64,000 nt of DNA from Pseudocoprococcus catus (lineage in GTDB: Bacteria; Bacillota; Clostridia; Lachnospirales; Lachnospiraceae): the NCBI RefSeq assembly GCF_019734885.1, contig NZ_JAAXCM010000034.1, forward strand, positions 1 through 64,000. The letters are read 5' to 3'. Positions 56,733-64,000 of this stretch are shown here, in pieces. The notes below the pieces were generated by a model, which was not told the DNA's origin, ran no database searches, and was given only the letters and a program-made list of their open reading frames with translations. How positions within the stretch are numbered: position 1 is the stretch's first letter; each line of letters opens with the position of its first letter. A program made the translations under genes and the position numbers.

Positions 56733-57941
56733 ATGCGATTTGTATTATACAATCATATCGGCAGTGCTAATCACGGCTGTGAGGCGTTAGCCCGCACTGT
56801 CCCCCGGCTCTTTGGAGACTCCTGCATCCTCCTGTTATCTGATGCCCCGGAGGAAGAGAAGCGCTACGGCGTAAACCGGAAGCTAAAAACGTATCCGGCC
56901 AAACAGAAAGCTTACTCTGTTGATGGTTATTTTCTAATGGCCTACCTTCAGCTGAAACTGGCACACAATTATTTTTATATGGATCTGATGCCGTACCACA
57001 ACCTGACCGAAAAGCTTTACAAAACAGATGTTCTTGTATCCATTGGCGGTGATATTTTCTGCTATGACGATTATCCCAAACACATTCTTCTGCACCGGCA
57101 TCTGATGAAAAACCTCCGCCGCAGCCTGTTGATCGGCTGCTCCATTGACGCTGAAAGGCTGAAGGATCCCAGTCTGCTGAAGGATCTTGAATCCTTTGAT
57201 CTAATCACTGCAAGGGAGCATCTTACTTTACATGCCCTGAAAAAAGCCGGCCTGAAAAATGTACAGTTTTGTCCGGATACAGCCTTTTGTCTGCAGCCTG
57301 AAAGGACACCCCTGCCGAAGGATTTTCGTCTCTATCAGACCGTCGGCATCAATGTCAGTCCGCTAATCCTGAAAAAAGCCGGCGAAGACAATCTGATCCT
57401 GGAAAATATCCGCCGGCTTATCCGGGAAATTCTTGAAAAGACAGATTTATCTGTCGCATTGATCCCCCATGTTGTCCGGCCGGATAATGATGACCGGCTC
57501 CCGCTTTTAAATCTTTATACAGGATTTAAAGACAGCGGGAGAGTGTGCATGGTCAGAGACCGTTCTGCACCGGAGCTGAAATGGGTGATCTCAAAATGCC
57601 GCTATTTTATAGGTGCAAGAACCCATGCGGTGATCGCAGCCTATTCCACAGGTGTTCCCGCCATTGCCCTTGGCTACTCTGTGAAATCCAAAGGTATCGC
57701 CGAAGATCTGTTTGGCAGCGATACGCATTATGTTCTGCATTATAGTCAGCTGACATCCCAAAATTGTCTGATCAAAAACTGGTACTGGCTGACTGAACAC
57801 GAAGATGAAATCAAAAAAATATCTATCGCCAAAACAGCATTATGTAAGAAACAGATTGCCGCCGCAGGCCGCATGATCCGGGAAATGTTTGCTGAAAACA
57901 ATGACACGGACAGTGCAAAGGAGATGGTCTGTAATGGATGA
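56733..57941 (+). CDS. Polysaccharide pyruvyl transferase family protein
   Basis: 402 residues. FVLYNHIGSANHGCEALART at the N-terminus, then VLVSIGGDIFCYDDYP, LITAREHLTLHAL and the late FIGARTHAVIAAYSTGVPAI are hallmarks of the PF04230 family, which transfers pyruvate from PEP to sugars to form acidic ketals. Implies an anionic polymer. Overlaps the next gene by 8 bases. Confidence 0.88.
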   Translation: MRFVLYNHIGSANHGCEALARTVPRLFGDSCILLLSDAPEEEKRYGVNRKLKTYPAKQKAYSVDGYFLMAYLQLKLAHNYFYMDLMPYHNLTEKLYKTDVLVSIGGDIFCYDDYPKHILLHRHLMKNLRRSLLIGCSIDAERLKDPSLLKDLESFDLITAREHLTLHALKKAGLKNVQFCPDTAFCLQPERTPLPKDFRLYQTVGINVSPLILKKAGEDNLILENIRRLIREILEKTDLSVALIPHVVRPDNDDRLPLLNLYTGFKDSGRVCMVRDRSAPELKWVISKCRYFIGARTHAVIAAYSTGVPAIALGYSVKSKGIAEDLFGSDTHYVLHYSQLTSQNCLIKNWYWLTEHEDEIKKISIAKTALCKKQIAAAGRMIREMFAENNDTDSAKEMVCNG

Positions 57942-58932
57942 AAAGATCAGTATCATCCTCCCATGCTATAATGCCGGAACCACCCTGGAGCGTTGCCTGA
58001 AGTCTGTGCTTGCCCAGACATATCCGAATATTGAAGTCATTGCAGTGGATGACGGCTCAACTGACCACACTGCCGATATTCTCAAAAAATACAGACCCAT
58101 TTTCAAAGAACACCGGATGTGCCTCAGATATCTGTTTGAGCCCAATGCCGGCCTTGGTGCCGCCATCCATCTCGGACTTCAATATGTAACCGGCGACTAT
58201 CTGTGCTGGTCGGATCCGGATGATTTTTATTTTCCGGAATCCATGAAAAAACGATGGCTGGCCTTTCAGGCACATCCTGAATGTGCCGTTGTCAGCAGTG
58301 ATGCCTTTGTTTTTTCATCCGATGATCTTCATCATCCCATCAAGCGGGAAGCTGCCCGATTTGAACATCGATATGATCCAAAGCAATTCGAATGGCTGCT
58401 GACTGAAAAATCACATTTTTGTGCCGGATGCCACATGATCCGGATGAAAGACTTTTTGAAAGTCAATCCGCAAAAATACATCTATCCCGCCAGGCGCGGT
58501 CAGAACTGGCAATTGCTGCTTCCTGTTTATTACTGTTTCAAACGCTATTATCTGGATGAACCTCTGTATGCTTATGTTCTGTATCCGGACAGTATGTCCT
58601 CCGGAGATGATTCCAAAGAAAAAGAACTGCAGCGTATTTATGAGCATGAAGAAATTATCCGGCATACATTGTCAAAAATTCCGCTGACAAAGGAAGAAGG
58701 ACGAAAGTACCAAAAAATACTCCAGCTCCAATATGCCAGAAAACGGTTCTTTACAGCCATCGATTACAAAGACCGGAAACTGTTAAAGAAGCAGTATCTG
58801 CTCCTTGTAAGGAACAATGGAATTTCATCCGCTGACCGCATGCTTTACCTCAGAAACCGTTACATAATCTGGAAAATATATTACAAATTCAAAGACAGGT
58901 GGAAGGAATGCATATGTACAAAATATCCGTGA
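57934..58932 (+). CDS. Glycosyltransferase family 2
   Basis: 332 residues from ATG 57934 (AAAGGAG upstream). ISIILPCYNAGTTLERCLKS, AVDDGSTDHTADILKKY and the metal site WSDPDDFYFPESM. The NAGLGAAIHLGLQYVTGDYL segment differs from the other GT2 enzymes here, so a distinct acceptor is likely. Confidence 0.88.
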   Translation: MDEKISIILPCYNAGTTLERCLKSVLAQTYPNIEVIAVDDGSTDHTADILKKYRPIFKEHRMCLRYLFEPNAGLGAAIHLGLQYVTGDYLCWSDPDDFYFPESMKKRWLAFQAHPECAVVSSDAFVFSSDDLHHPIKREAARFEHRYDPKQFEWLLTEKSHFCAGCHMIRMKDFLKVNPQKYIYPARRGQNWQLLLPVYYCFKRYYLDEPLYAYVLYPDSMSSGDDSKEKELQRIYEHEEIIRHTLSKIPLTKEEGRKYQKILQLQYARKRFFTAIDYKDRKLLKKQYLLLVRNNGISSADRMLYLRNRYIIWKIYYKFKDRWKECICTKYP

Positions 58933-59882
58933 TCATCCCGGTTTATAACGCTGAAAAGACACTGCCGGATACACTGAAAAGTACTGCGGCTCAGTCTTTA
59001 TCAGACATTGAGATCATCTGCGTGGATGACGGTTCAACAGATCAGAGTTTCAAAATTATAAAGAACTGGCAGGCCGTTCATTCGAACATCCGCTGTGTCA
59101 GACAGCAAAATGGCGGTGCAGGCAGCGCAAGAAACAGAGGTATGGATATGGCAGCGGGAGAATATATTGCATTCATGGATGCGGATGATTCATACCCGAA
59201 TGAACATGCCCTTGAAACACTGTATCAGGCCGCCGAATCACAGGGTGCCTTTATATGCGGCGGTTCGGCTGTTTATGATCATCCGCAGCCGGAAGATATG
59301 AAATGGGTTTTCTCACAGGAAAAACTGATAAATTTTTCTGATTATCAATATGATACTCTTTTTGGCCGTTTTATCTACAACCGCGAGTTTATCAATTGTT
59401 ATCAACTCCGTTTTCCTGAACTGAGAATTTATGAAGATCCGGTTTTCCTATCCCGGGTGCTGATCGCAGCCAAAACATTTTACGCCGTCCCGGATCCTGT
59501 TTATTGTTATCATGGTACGCATCAGGTACAGAAAATGACCCGGGAAAAAGCAGGAGATTATCTGACGGGCCTTCGAATGGAACTGCTTTTATCTTCTGAA
59601 CACCAGCTTCCAAAGCTCCATCAAATTGCTTTTAACCGGCTTGCCCATGAGGCCTGCTATTATGCAGAACCTTTCCTTTATTCCGATAATTATGACATAC
59701 TTGCCCTGCTGTTAAAGGCAGAAGCTGCCCTTGATCCTTCCCTGATTTCTCTGGAAGAAAATTATCTTCTGCCGACGATTGTCTCTCTTTGTCATGCCGC
59801 CGGCAATTATATGCGGCTGTACCGGACAGTACCTGTCAAATTTTGTCGCCGGCTAATCAAAAAGCTTCATACGGGGTTCTAA
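58914..59882 (+). CDS. Glycosyltransferase family 2
   Basis: 322 residues from ATG 58914 (GGAAGG seven bases upstream; in-frame ATGs at 58899 and 58908 are less well placed). KISVIIPVYNAEKTLPDTLK, CVDDGSTDQSFKI, GGAGSARNRGMDMAAGEYIA, metal site FMDADDSYPNE. Last glycosyltransferase before the flippase. Confidence 0.88.
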   Translation: MYKISVIIPVYNAEKTLPDTLKSTAAQSLSDIEIICVDDGSTDQSFKIIKNWQAVHSNIRCVRQQNGGAGSARNRGMDMAAGEYIAFMDADDSYPNEHALETLYQAAESQGAFICGGSAVYDHPQPEDMKWVFSQEKLINFSDYQYDTLFGRFIYNREFINCYQLRFPELRIYEDPVFLSRVLIAAKTFYAVPDPVYCYHGTHQVQKMTREKAGDYLTGLRMELLLSSEHQLPKLHQIAFNRLAHEACYYAEPFLYSDNYDILALLLKAEAALDPSLISLEENYLLPTIVSLCHAAGNYMRLYRTVPVKFCRRLIKKLHTGF

Positions 59883-59886
59883 GATC

Positions 59887-61395
59887 ATGAATGCCAGAAA
59901 AAGTATCTATAATATTTTATCAGGACTGCTGGGACAGGGCATTGCCATTCTTCTGGGCATCATGATTCCGAGGCTGGTTATTGTCAATCTGGGCTCTGAA
60001 TCAAATGGTCTGCTTTCGTCTGTCAATCAGATGCTGATTTACCTGAACCTTCTGGAATCAGGTGTCGGAACGGCAGCACTGCAGTCCCTTTACCGCCCGG
60101 TGGCTGAAAAAAATATATCAAAAATTAACAGCATTTTATCTGCCGTCAACCGTTTTTACAAAAGAATCGGTATCTGGTACCTGCTGACAGTTTCTGCTTT
60201 GGCACTTTTATTTCCTTTATTTCTGCAGTCGGACCTGCCATTTTCCGTCGTCTGCCCGGTTGTTCTTTTAAGTGGACTGACCCAGGCAGCATCTTTTGTT
60301 GTATGCGGCACCTGCCGCCTGCTGATACAGGCCGAAGGCCAGAATTATGTTCTGAACAATGTACAGACATTTGTCTCTGTCTTCACTGCCATAGGAAAAA
60401 TTGTCCTGCTTCTTCAGGGATATCATCTGGCGGCCATACAGACCATGTACTTTGCCGTCAGTTTATCTCAGTTTGCATTCATCCGGTTTTATATGAAAAG
60501 GCAGCATCCGTGGCTGAATTTTTCTGCGGTGCCGAATCATGGGGCTTTGTCACAGAAGCATTCGGTTTTGATCCATCAGATCTCCGGTCTGATTTTCCAG
60601 AATACGGACGTCCTGATCCTGACATTTGCCTGCGGATTAAAAACAGTCAGCGTCTACACTATGTATGTCATGCTTTTCGGCATGATTGCCACAGTCATTT
60701 CAACTGTCAATAGCGGTATGTCTTTTGTCATGGGGCAGACCTATCACACCAACCGGGAAAAGTTTTTCAGGCTGTATGATGCTTTTGAGACTTACAATAT
60801 GGCCCTGACATTTTCCCTGTACTGCACGGCACATATTTTTATCCTGCCATTTTTAAAAATATATACACGCGGTGTTACAGATATCAACTATATCGATCCC
60901 CGGCTGCCTTTTTTGTTTACGACCACCTATTTACTTTCCAACGGAAGATCTGCCGCACAGCGGGTCATTGAATATGCCGGTCATTTCCAAAAAACACAAA
61001 AGCAATCTCTTATTGAATCTGCCATCAATATTTTTGTTTCACTGATCTGTGTTTTCAGATTCGGTATTTATGGTGTGCTTCTCGGAACCATTGCCGCATT
61101 ATTGTACAGAACTAACGAGATGATCCGATATGCCTCGGAAAATCTTCTGGGTCGTCCTCCATGGATCACCCTAAAAAAGTGGGGCAGTTATATGGCTCTA
61201 TATCTTGTCAATCTGGCTGTATTCTGGAATCATCCGATAAACCAGCTCAATGATTACGGCAGTCTCATTATTGCCGCCGGTATCATCTGCCTGATCATTG
61301 TTCCTGAGTTTTTTATCCTTGGATCCCTTGTTGACAAAACATCCTTTTACTATTGTCGCCGGTATTTACAACGAAAAAAACAGATTCTCTCCTGA
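59887..61395 (+). CDS. Wzx-type polysaccharide flippase (MATE/MVF superfamily)
   Basis: 502 residues, about 12-14 hydrophobic segments. Begins RKSIYNILSGLLGQGIAILL and RLVIVNLGSESNGLLSSVNQ, typical of oligosaccharide flippases. Moves undecaprenyl-linked repeats to the outer face for the EpsG-like polymerase. Weak ribosome site; starts 5 bases after the previous gene. Confidence 0.9.
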   Translation: MNARKSIYNILSGLLGQGIAILLGIMIPRLVIVNLGSESNGLLSSVNQMLIYLNLLESGVGTAALQSLYRPVAEKNISKINSILSAVNRFYKRIGIWYLLTVSALALLFPLFLQSDLPFSVVCPVVLLSGLTQAASFVVCGTCRLLIQAEGQNYVLNNVQTFVSVFTAIGKIVLLLQGYHLAAIQTMYFAVSLSQFAFIRFYMKRQHPWLNFSAVPNHGALSQKHSVLIHQISGLIFQNTDVLILTFACGLKTVSVYTMYVMLFGMIATVISTVNSGMSFVMGQTYHTNREKFFRLYDAFETYNMALTFSLYCTAHIFILPFLKIYTRGVTDINYIDPRLPFLFTTTYLLSNGRSAAQRVIEYAGHFQKTQKQSLIESAINIFVSLICVFRFGIYGVLLGTIAALLYRTNEMIRYASENLLGRPPWITLKKWGSYMALYLVNLAVFWNHPINQLNDYGSLIIAAGIICLIIVPEFFILGSLVDKTSFYYCRRYLQRKKQILS

Positions 61396-61423
61396 GATAA
61401 ACCTGTTGGGGGCTTGAATAGAA

Positions 61424-62779
61424 ATGAAAATAATCCATCAATTATTTCTTGAAGCACTTAAGGCTTCACTGCAAAAAAGAAGTGTTTCATGGTCCTTTGA
61501 AATTTCAGATCTGCAATGGCAGCAGATTTTTAAAATGGCATATGCACATCATATACTGCCAATGATTTATGACGCTGTATACAACTGCCCGGCTATCTGT
61601 AGGATGGATCCCGAAATGCTGGCTATTTACAAATCAGAAACAAAAAAAGCCGTTACCGTACAGGCCATCAAAACCGAAGAGTTCCTCAGAATCCTTTGTT
61701 ATCTCGAAGATTTTGGCCTGCACCCCCTGACTGTCAAAGGGCTGATCTGCCGCAATCTGTATCCGCAGCCGGATTACAGAGACTCCGGGGATGAAGATCT
61801 TTTGGTACCGCCCGACGAATTTGAAGCCTGTCAAAAAGCACTGTGCGCCATGGGGCTCCAAAAAATCAGCCGGATTCGCAAAGGACCTTCTGAAAATGTC
61901 CGGGATATCGCCTATGGCAGGCAGGGACACCCTGTTTATGTAGAACTGCATCCTTCGCTATTTCCGCCGGATGCCGAAATATATGGGGACTGGAATATTT
62001 TTTTCCGTGACATTTACGATCATGCCATAAAAATCAATATTTGTGGCCAGGCCATTAGGACAATGAATGCATCGGATCATCTTTTTTATTTGATCTGCCA
62101 TGCATTAAAACACTTTTATCACAGCGGTTTTGGTATCCGTCAGGTCTGCGATATTCTTCTTTTTGCAGGCCATTATGGTCCGATGATCAACTGGCAGCAG
62201 ATCTTTGATCAATGCCGGCAGCTTCACTCCCTCTGCTTTGCGGCAGCAATCTTTCAAATAGGCATCGACTATCTGGACTTTGATCCTGAAAGTGCCGGTT
62301 ATCCGCATCAGTGGAAGCAGCTTTCTGTGAACGAAACACCGCTGCTTGCAGATCTTTTGGCAGCCGGATTATACGGAGATGCCCCGGCAGGACGAAAACA
62401 CAGCAGCCGGATCACCCTGCATGCCATACAGCAGACCCCCTCTCAAAGTACCTGGCAGAGGCTGTCCCGGGGATGGATCCCTGTATTTTTTCCGACTTTT
62501 CAGGAAATGGAACGTCAATATCCATGGCTTCATTCAAAGCCATGGCTCCTTTCCGCCGCATGGTATCAACGATGGCAGCACTATTTTTCGGAACAAAAGT
62601 TATCCCTGCAGATTTCAGCAGGATTATCTGCCATAAAAACCGGTGTCCACCGAACCCGTCTGATGCAGTATTACCGGTTGATACCTGAAAAACATAAGAA
62701 AGCAGGAGGTCTTTTGGATGAGGATATTTATAAATTTAATGAAAAAAAGACAGGAGGGAACCTTTTCAGAGATTTTTGA
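61424..62779 (+). CDS. Nucleotidyltransferase-fold protein (NTP_transf_5-like)
   Basis: 451 residues. The segment LTVKGLICRNLYP followed by RDSGDEDLLVPPDEFEACQK matches the PF14907 nucleotidyltransferase family (acidic metal site in GDEDLLV near residue 122). The rest is helical with many His/Trp residues and no named domain. Family members recur beside ABC exporters in surface-polymer and peptide-modification clusters, but no reaction is established. The ABC exporter starts 62 bases before its stop, so the two are coupled. Confidence 0.72.
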   Translation: MKIIHQLFLEALKASLQKRSVSWSFEISDLQWQQIFKMAYAHHILPMIYDAVYNCPAICRMDPEMLAIYKSETKKAVTVQAIKTEEFLRILCYLEDFGLHPLTVKGLICRNLYPQPDYRDSGDEDLLVPPDEFEACQKALCAMGLQKISRIRKGPSENVRDIAYGRQGHPVYVELHPSLFPPDAEIYGDWNIFFRDIYDHAIKINICGQAIRTMNASDHLFYLICHALKHFYHSGFGIRQVCDILLFAGHYGPMINWQQIFDQCRQLHSLCFAAAIFQIGIDYLDFDPESAGYPHQWKQLSVNETPLLADLLAAGLYGDAPAGRKHSSRITLHAIQQTPSQSTWQRLSRGWIPVFFPTFQEMERQYPWLHSKPWLLSAAWYQRWQHYFSEQKLSLQISAGLSAIKTGVHRTRLMQYYRLIPEKHKKAGGLLDEDIYKFNEKKTGGNLFRDF

Positions 62780-64000
62780 TGACTGGAAATGGATTCTTTC
62801 TTACAGCAAAAGGTACAAAGGCGCCATTCTTTATGACACCATCATCGGCATTGCCGGAACATTACTGGGGATTTTATCAGCCATTGCCTCCAAATATCTC
62901 ATCGATATCATTACCGGCTATGACGCCAGCCGTTTTGGTCTGCTTTTAATCATCATGATCACTTCATCCGTGCTGAACCTTTTGTTTTCCAGTCTTCTGA
63001 CCCGGATCTCTGCCAAAATCAGCCTGCGTATTTATCAGGATATCCAATTGGACATCTTTGAGAAAATCATTGATTCTGACTGGCTTGAGCTGAATAAATA
63101 CAGCAGCGGTGATATTTTAAACCGGTTTAATAACGATGTGAAAACCGTTGCTGACAATGCCATCACCTGGCTGCCTGCCATAGTCATCAACGTCTTTCAT
63201 TTTATCGCAGTCTTCTGTGTGATTTTTCATTACGATGCCAAAATGGCCTTCATCGCTTTATCCGGGGCCCCATTTATGTTTTTTGTCTCCAAATGGCGCT
63301 TGTACCGGATGCGCGATTATACTCAAAAGGTGCAGGAGATGGGGAGCCATCTTATGGCTTTTGAAGTGGAAACCTTCTATAACTATGATCTCGTCAAAAG
63401 TTTCGGCATCTTCCGTGCTTATCGAAACAGGATGCAGACATGGCAAAAACAGTACAAAGACCTTTATCTGGATTACAATCATTTCAGTATCCGGACACAT
63501 ATCCTCATTTCTTTGATGGCTTATTTTGTCCGGATGATTGCTTTTTGTTATTGCCTGTATCTGTTATGGACCCATACTATTGCCTACGGTACGATGACAT
63601 TATTTTTGGGCCAGGGCTCAAAATTATCATCGGCATTCAACAATCTGGCCGGGATCATTCCTGCTTTTATGAACAGCTCCGTCTCCGCCCACAGAATCCG
63701 CGAACTGACAGAACTGAGGAAAGAAGTACATCTTCCCGTCAGCGATAATTTTTCCAAATATGAAGGGCAGGGATTCGAAATACAGATGAATGCTGTTTCT
63801 TTCTCCTATGATAAGGATCATTCCTTTTGCATGAATGCTTCCTTCAAAGCCAGCCCAGGAGAGATTGTGGCCATTATCGGGACCTCCGGAGAAGGTAAAA
63901 CGACGCTGCTTCGACTGATGCTTGGACTGATCCATCCTGAATACGGAGATGTCCGGCTTATTGCCTCCAATGGACAGTGGGTAGAGATGAACGCAGATAC
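62718..64000 (+). CDS. ABC exporter, membrane-ATPase fusion (incomplete at window end)
   Basis: Open to the window edge: 427 codons seen from ATG 62718 (AGGAGG at 62703-62708). Residues about 35-320 form a six-segment exporter membrane domain (AILYDTIIGIAGTLLGILSA, SSGDILNRFNNDVKTVADNA is the cytoplasmic coupling region). The nucleotide-binding domain begins near 355 with VSFSYDKDHSF; Walker A is GTSGEGKTTLLRLMLGL near 387. Walker B and signature are outside. It resembles peptide/lipid-type exporters rather than the two-component polysaccharide ABC transporter. Overlap with the nucleotidyltransferase gene indicates a shared task at the locus end. Confidence 0.88.
   Translation, partial: MRIFINLMKKRQEGTFSEIFDDWKWILSYSKRYKGAILYDTIIGIAGTLLGILSAIASKYLIDIITGYDASRFGLLLIIMITSSVLNLLFSSLLTRISAKISLRIYQDIQLDIFEKIIDSDWLELNKYSSGDILNRFNNDVKTVADNAITWLPAIVINVFHFIAVFCVIFHYDAKMAFIALSGAPFMFFVSKWRLYRMRDYTQKVQEMGSHLMAFEVETFYNYDLVKSFGIFRAYRNRMQTWQKQYKDLYLDYNHFSIRTHILISLMAYFVRMIAFCYCLYLLWTHTIAYGTMTLFLGQGSKLSSAFNNLAGIIPAFMNSSVSAHRIRELTELRKEVHLPVSDNFSKYEGQGFEIQMNAVSFSYDKDHSFCMNASFKASPGEIVAIIGTSGEGKTTLLRLMLGLIHPEYGDVRLIASNGQWVEMNAD

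Overview
The window looks like chromosome of a Gram-positive anaerobic gut bacterium of the Lachnospiraceae type (Bacillota, Clostridia). Supporting signs are strong AGGAGG ribosome sites, TTGACA/TATAAT promoters, a CIRCE-controlled groESL operon, an anaerobic-type CbiK, pyruvate phosphate dikinase, a presequence-protease-like M16C peptidase, and the Firmicutes gene orders ispF..cysS-mrnC-rlmB and era-recO..glyS. Family-level placement is inference; no 16S gene is present.

Layout. 1-7158 is housekeeping: a possible transposon RNA tail, cbiK, yqeY, ispF, two acyltransferase-like genes, cysS, mrnC and rlmB. 7190-12551 is an accessory island that interrupts the usual order after rlmB. It holds an AT-rich GT2 gene, a Stealth-family phosphotransferase, a truncated GT2 on the minus strand, an IS66 transposase fossil, a tRNA-Thr(GGT), a frameshifted XRE regulator and an intact LysR regulator. 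12906-30944 is again core: metY, glnS, groES-groEL, a small membrane protein, guaB, an M16C peptidase, era-recO, a lipoprotein, glyS and ppdK.

31138-35849 is a compact four-gene unit: a DUF2156 protein, a MATE transporter fused to a degenerate GHKL ATPase domain, a membrane-anchored PP2C/SpoIIE phosphatase, and an intact RsbW-like kinase. It reads as a partner-switching signalling module attached to a transporter, with no sigma factor or STAS protein beside it. 35978-39605 carries two tandem, divergent leuD-leuC pairs of the aconitase superfamily. 39803-44884 is a potassium-uptake pair (TrkH/KtrB-like plus TrkA/KtrA-like) followed by a translationally coupled response regulator, histidine kinase and single-pass membrane protein. 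A TetR gene faces it and shares a bidirectional terminator.

45856-64000 is a cell-surface polysaccharide locus transcribed in one direction. A short CapD/PglF-type NDP-sugar 4,6-dehydratase is followed by a fusion of a priming sugar-1-phosphate transferase with a GT4 enzyme. Then come an EpsG-like polymerase, nine further glycosyltransferases, a polysaccharide pyruvyl transferase and a Wzx flippase. The locus ends with a nucleotidyltransferase-fold protein overlapping an ABC exporter that runs off the window. The expected flow is: dehydratase makes the precursor, the fusion starts the lipid-linked repeat and adds the second sugar, the GT2/GT4/GT32 enzymes extend it, the pyruvyl transferase decorates it, Wzx flips it and EpsG polymerises it.

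The most interesting points are the MATE-GHKL/PP2C/RsbW module, the twin leuDC pairs, the fused priming enzyme, the island after rlmB with several decayed genes, the nested inverted-repeat element before groES, and the cysteine-rich tail on IspF. No CRISPR array, rRNA or intact insertion sequence was seen.
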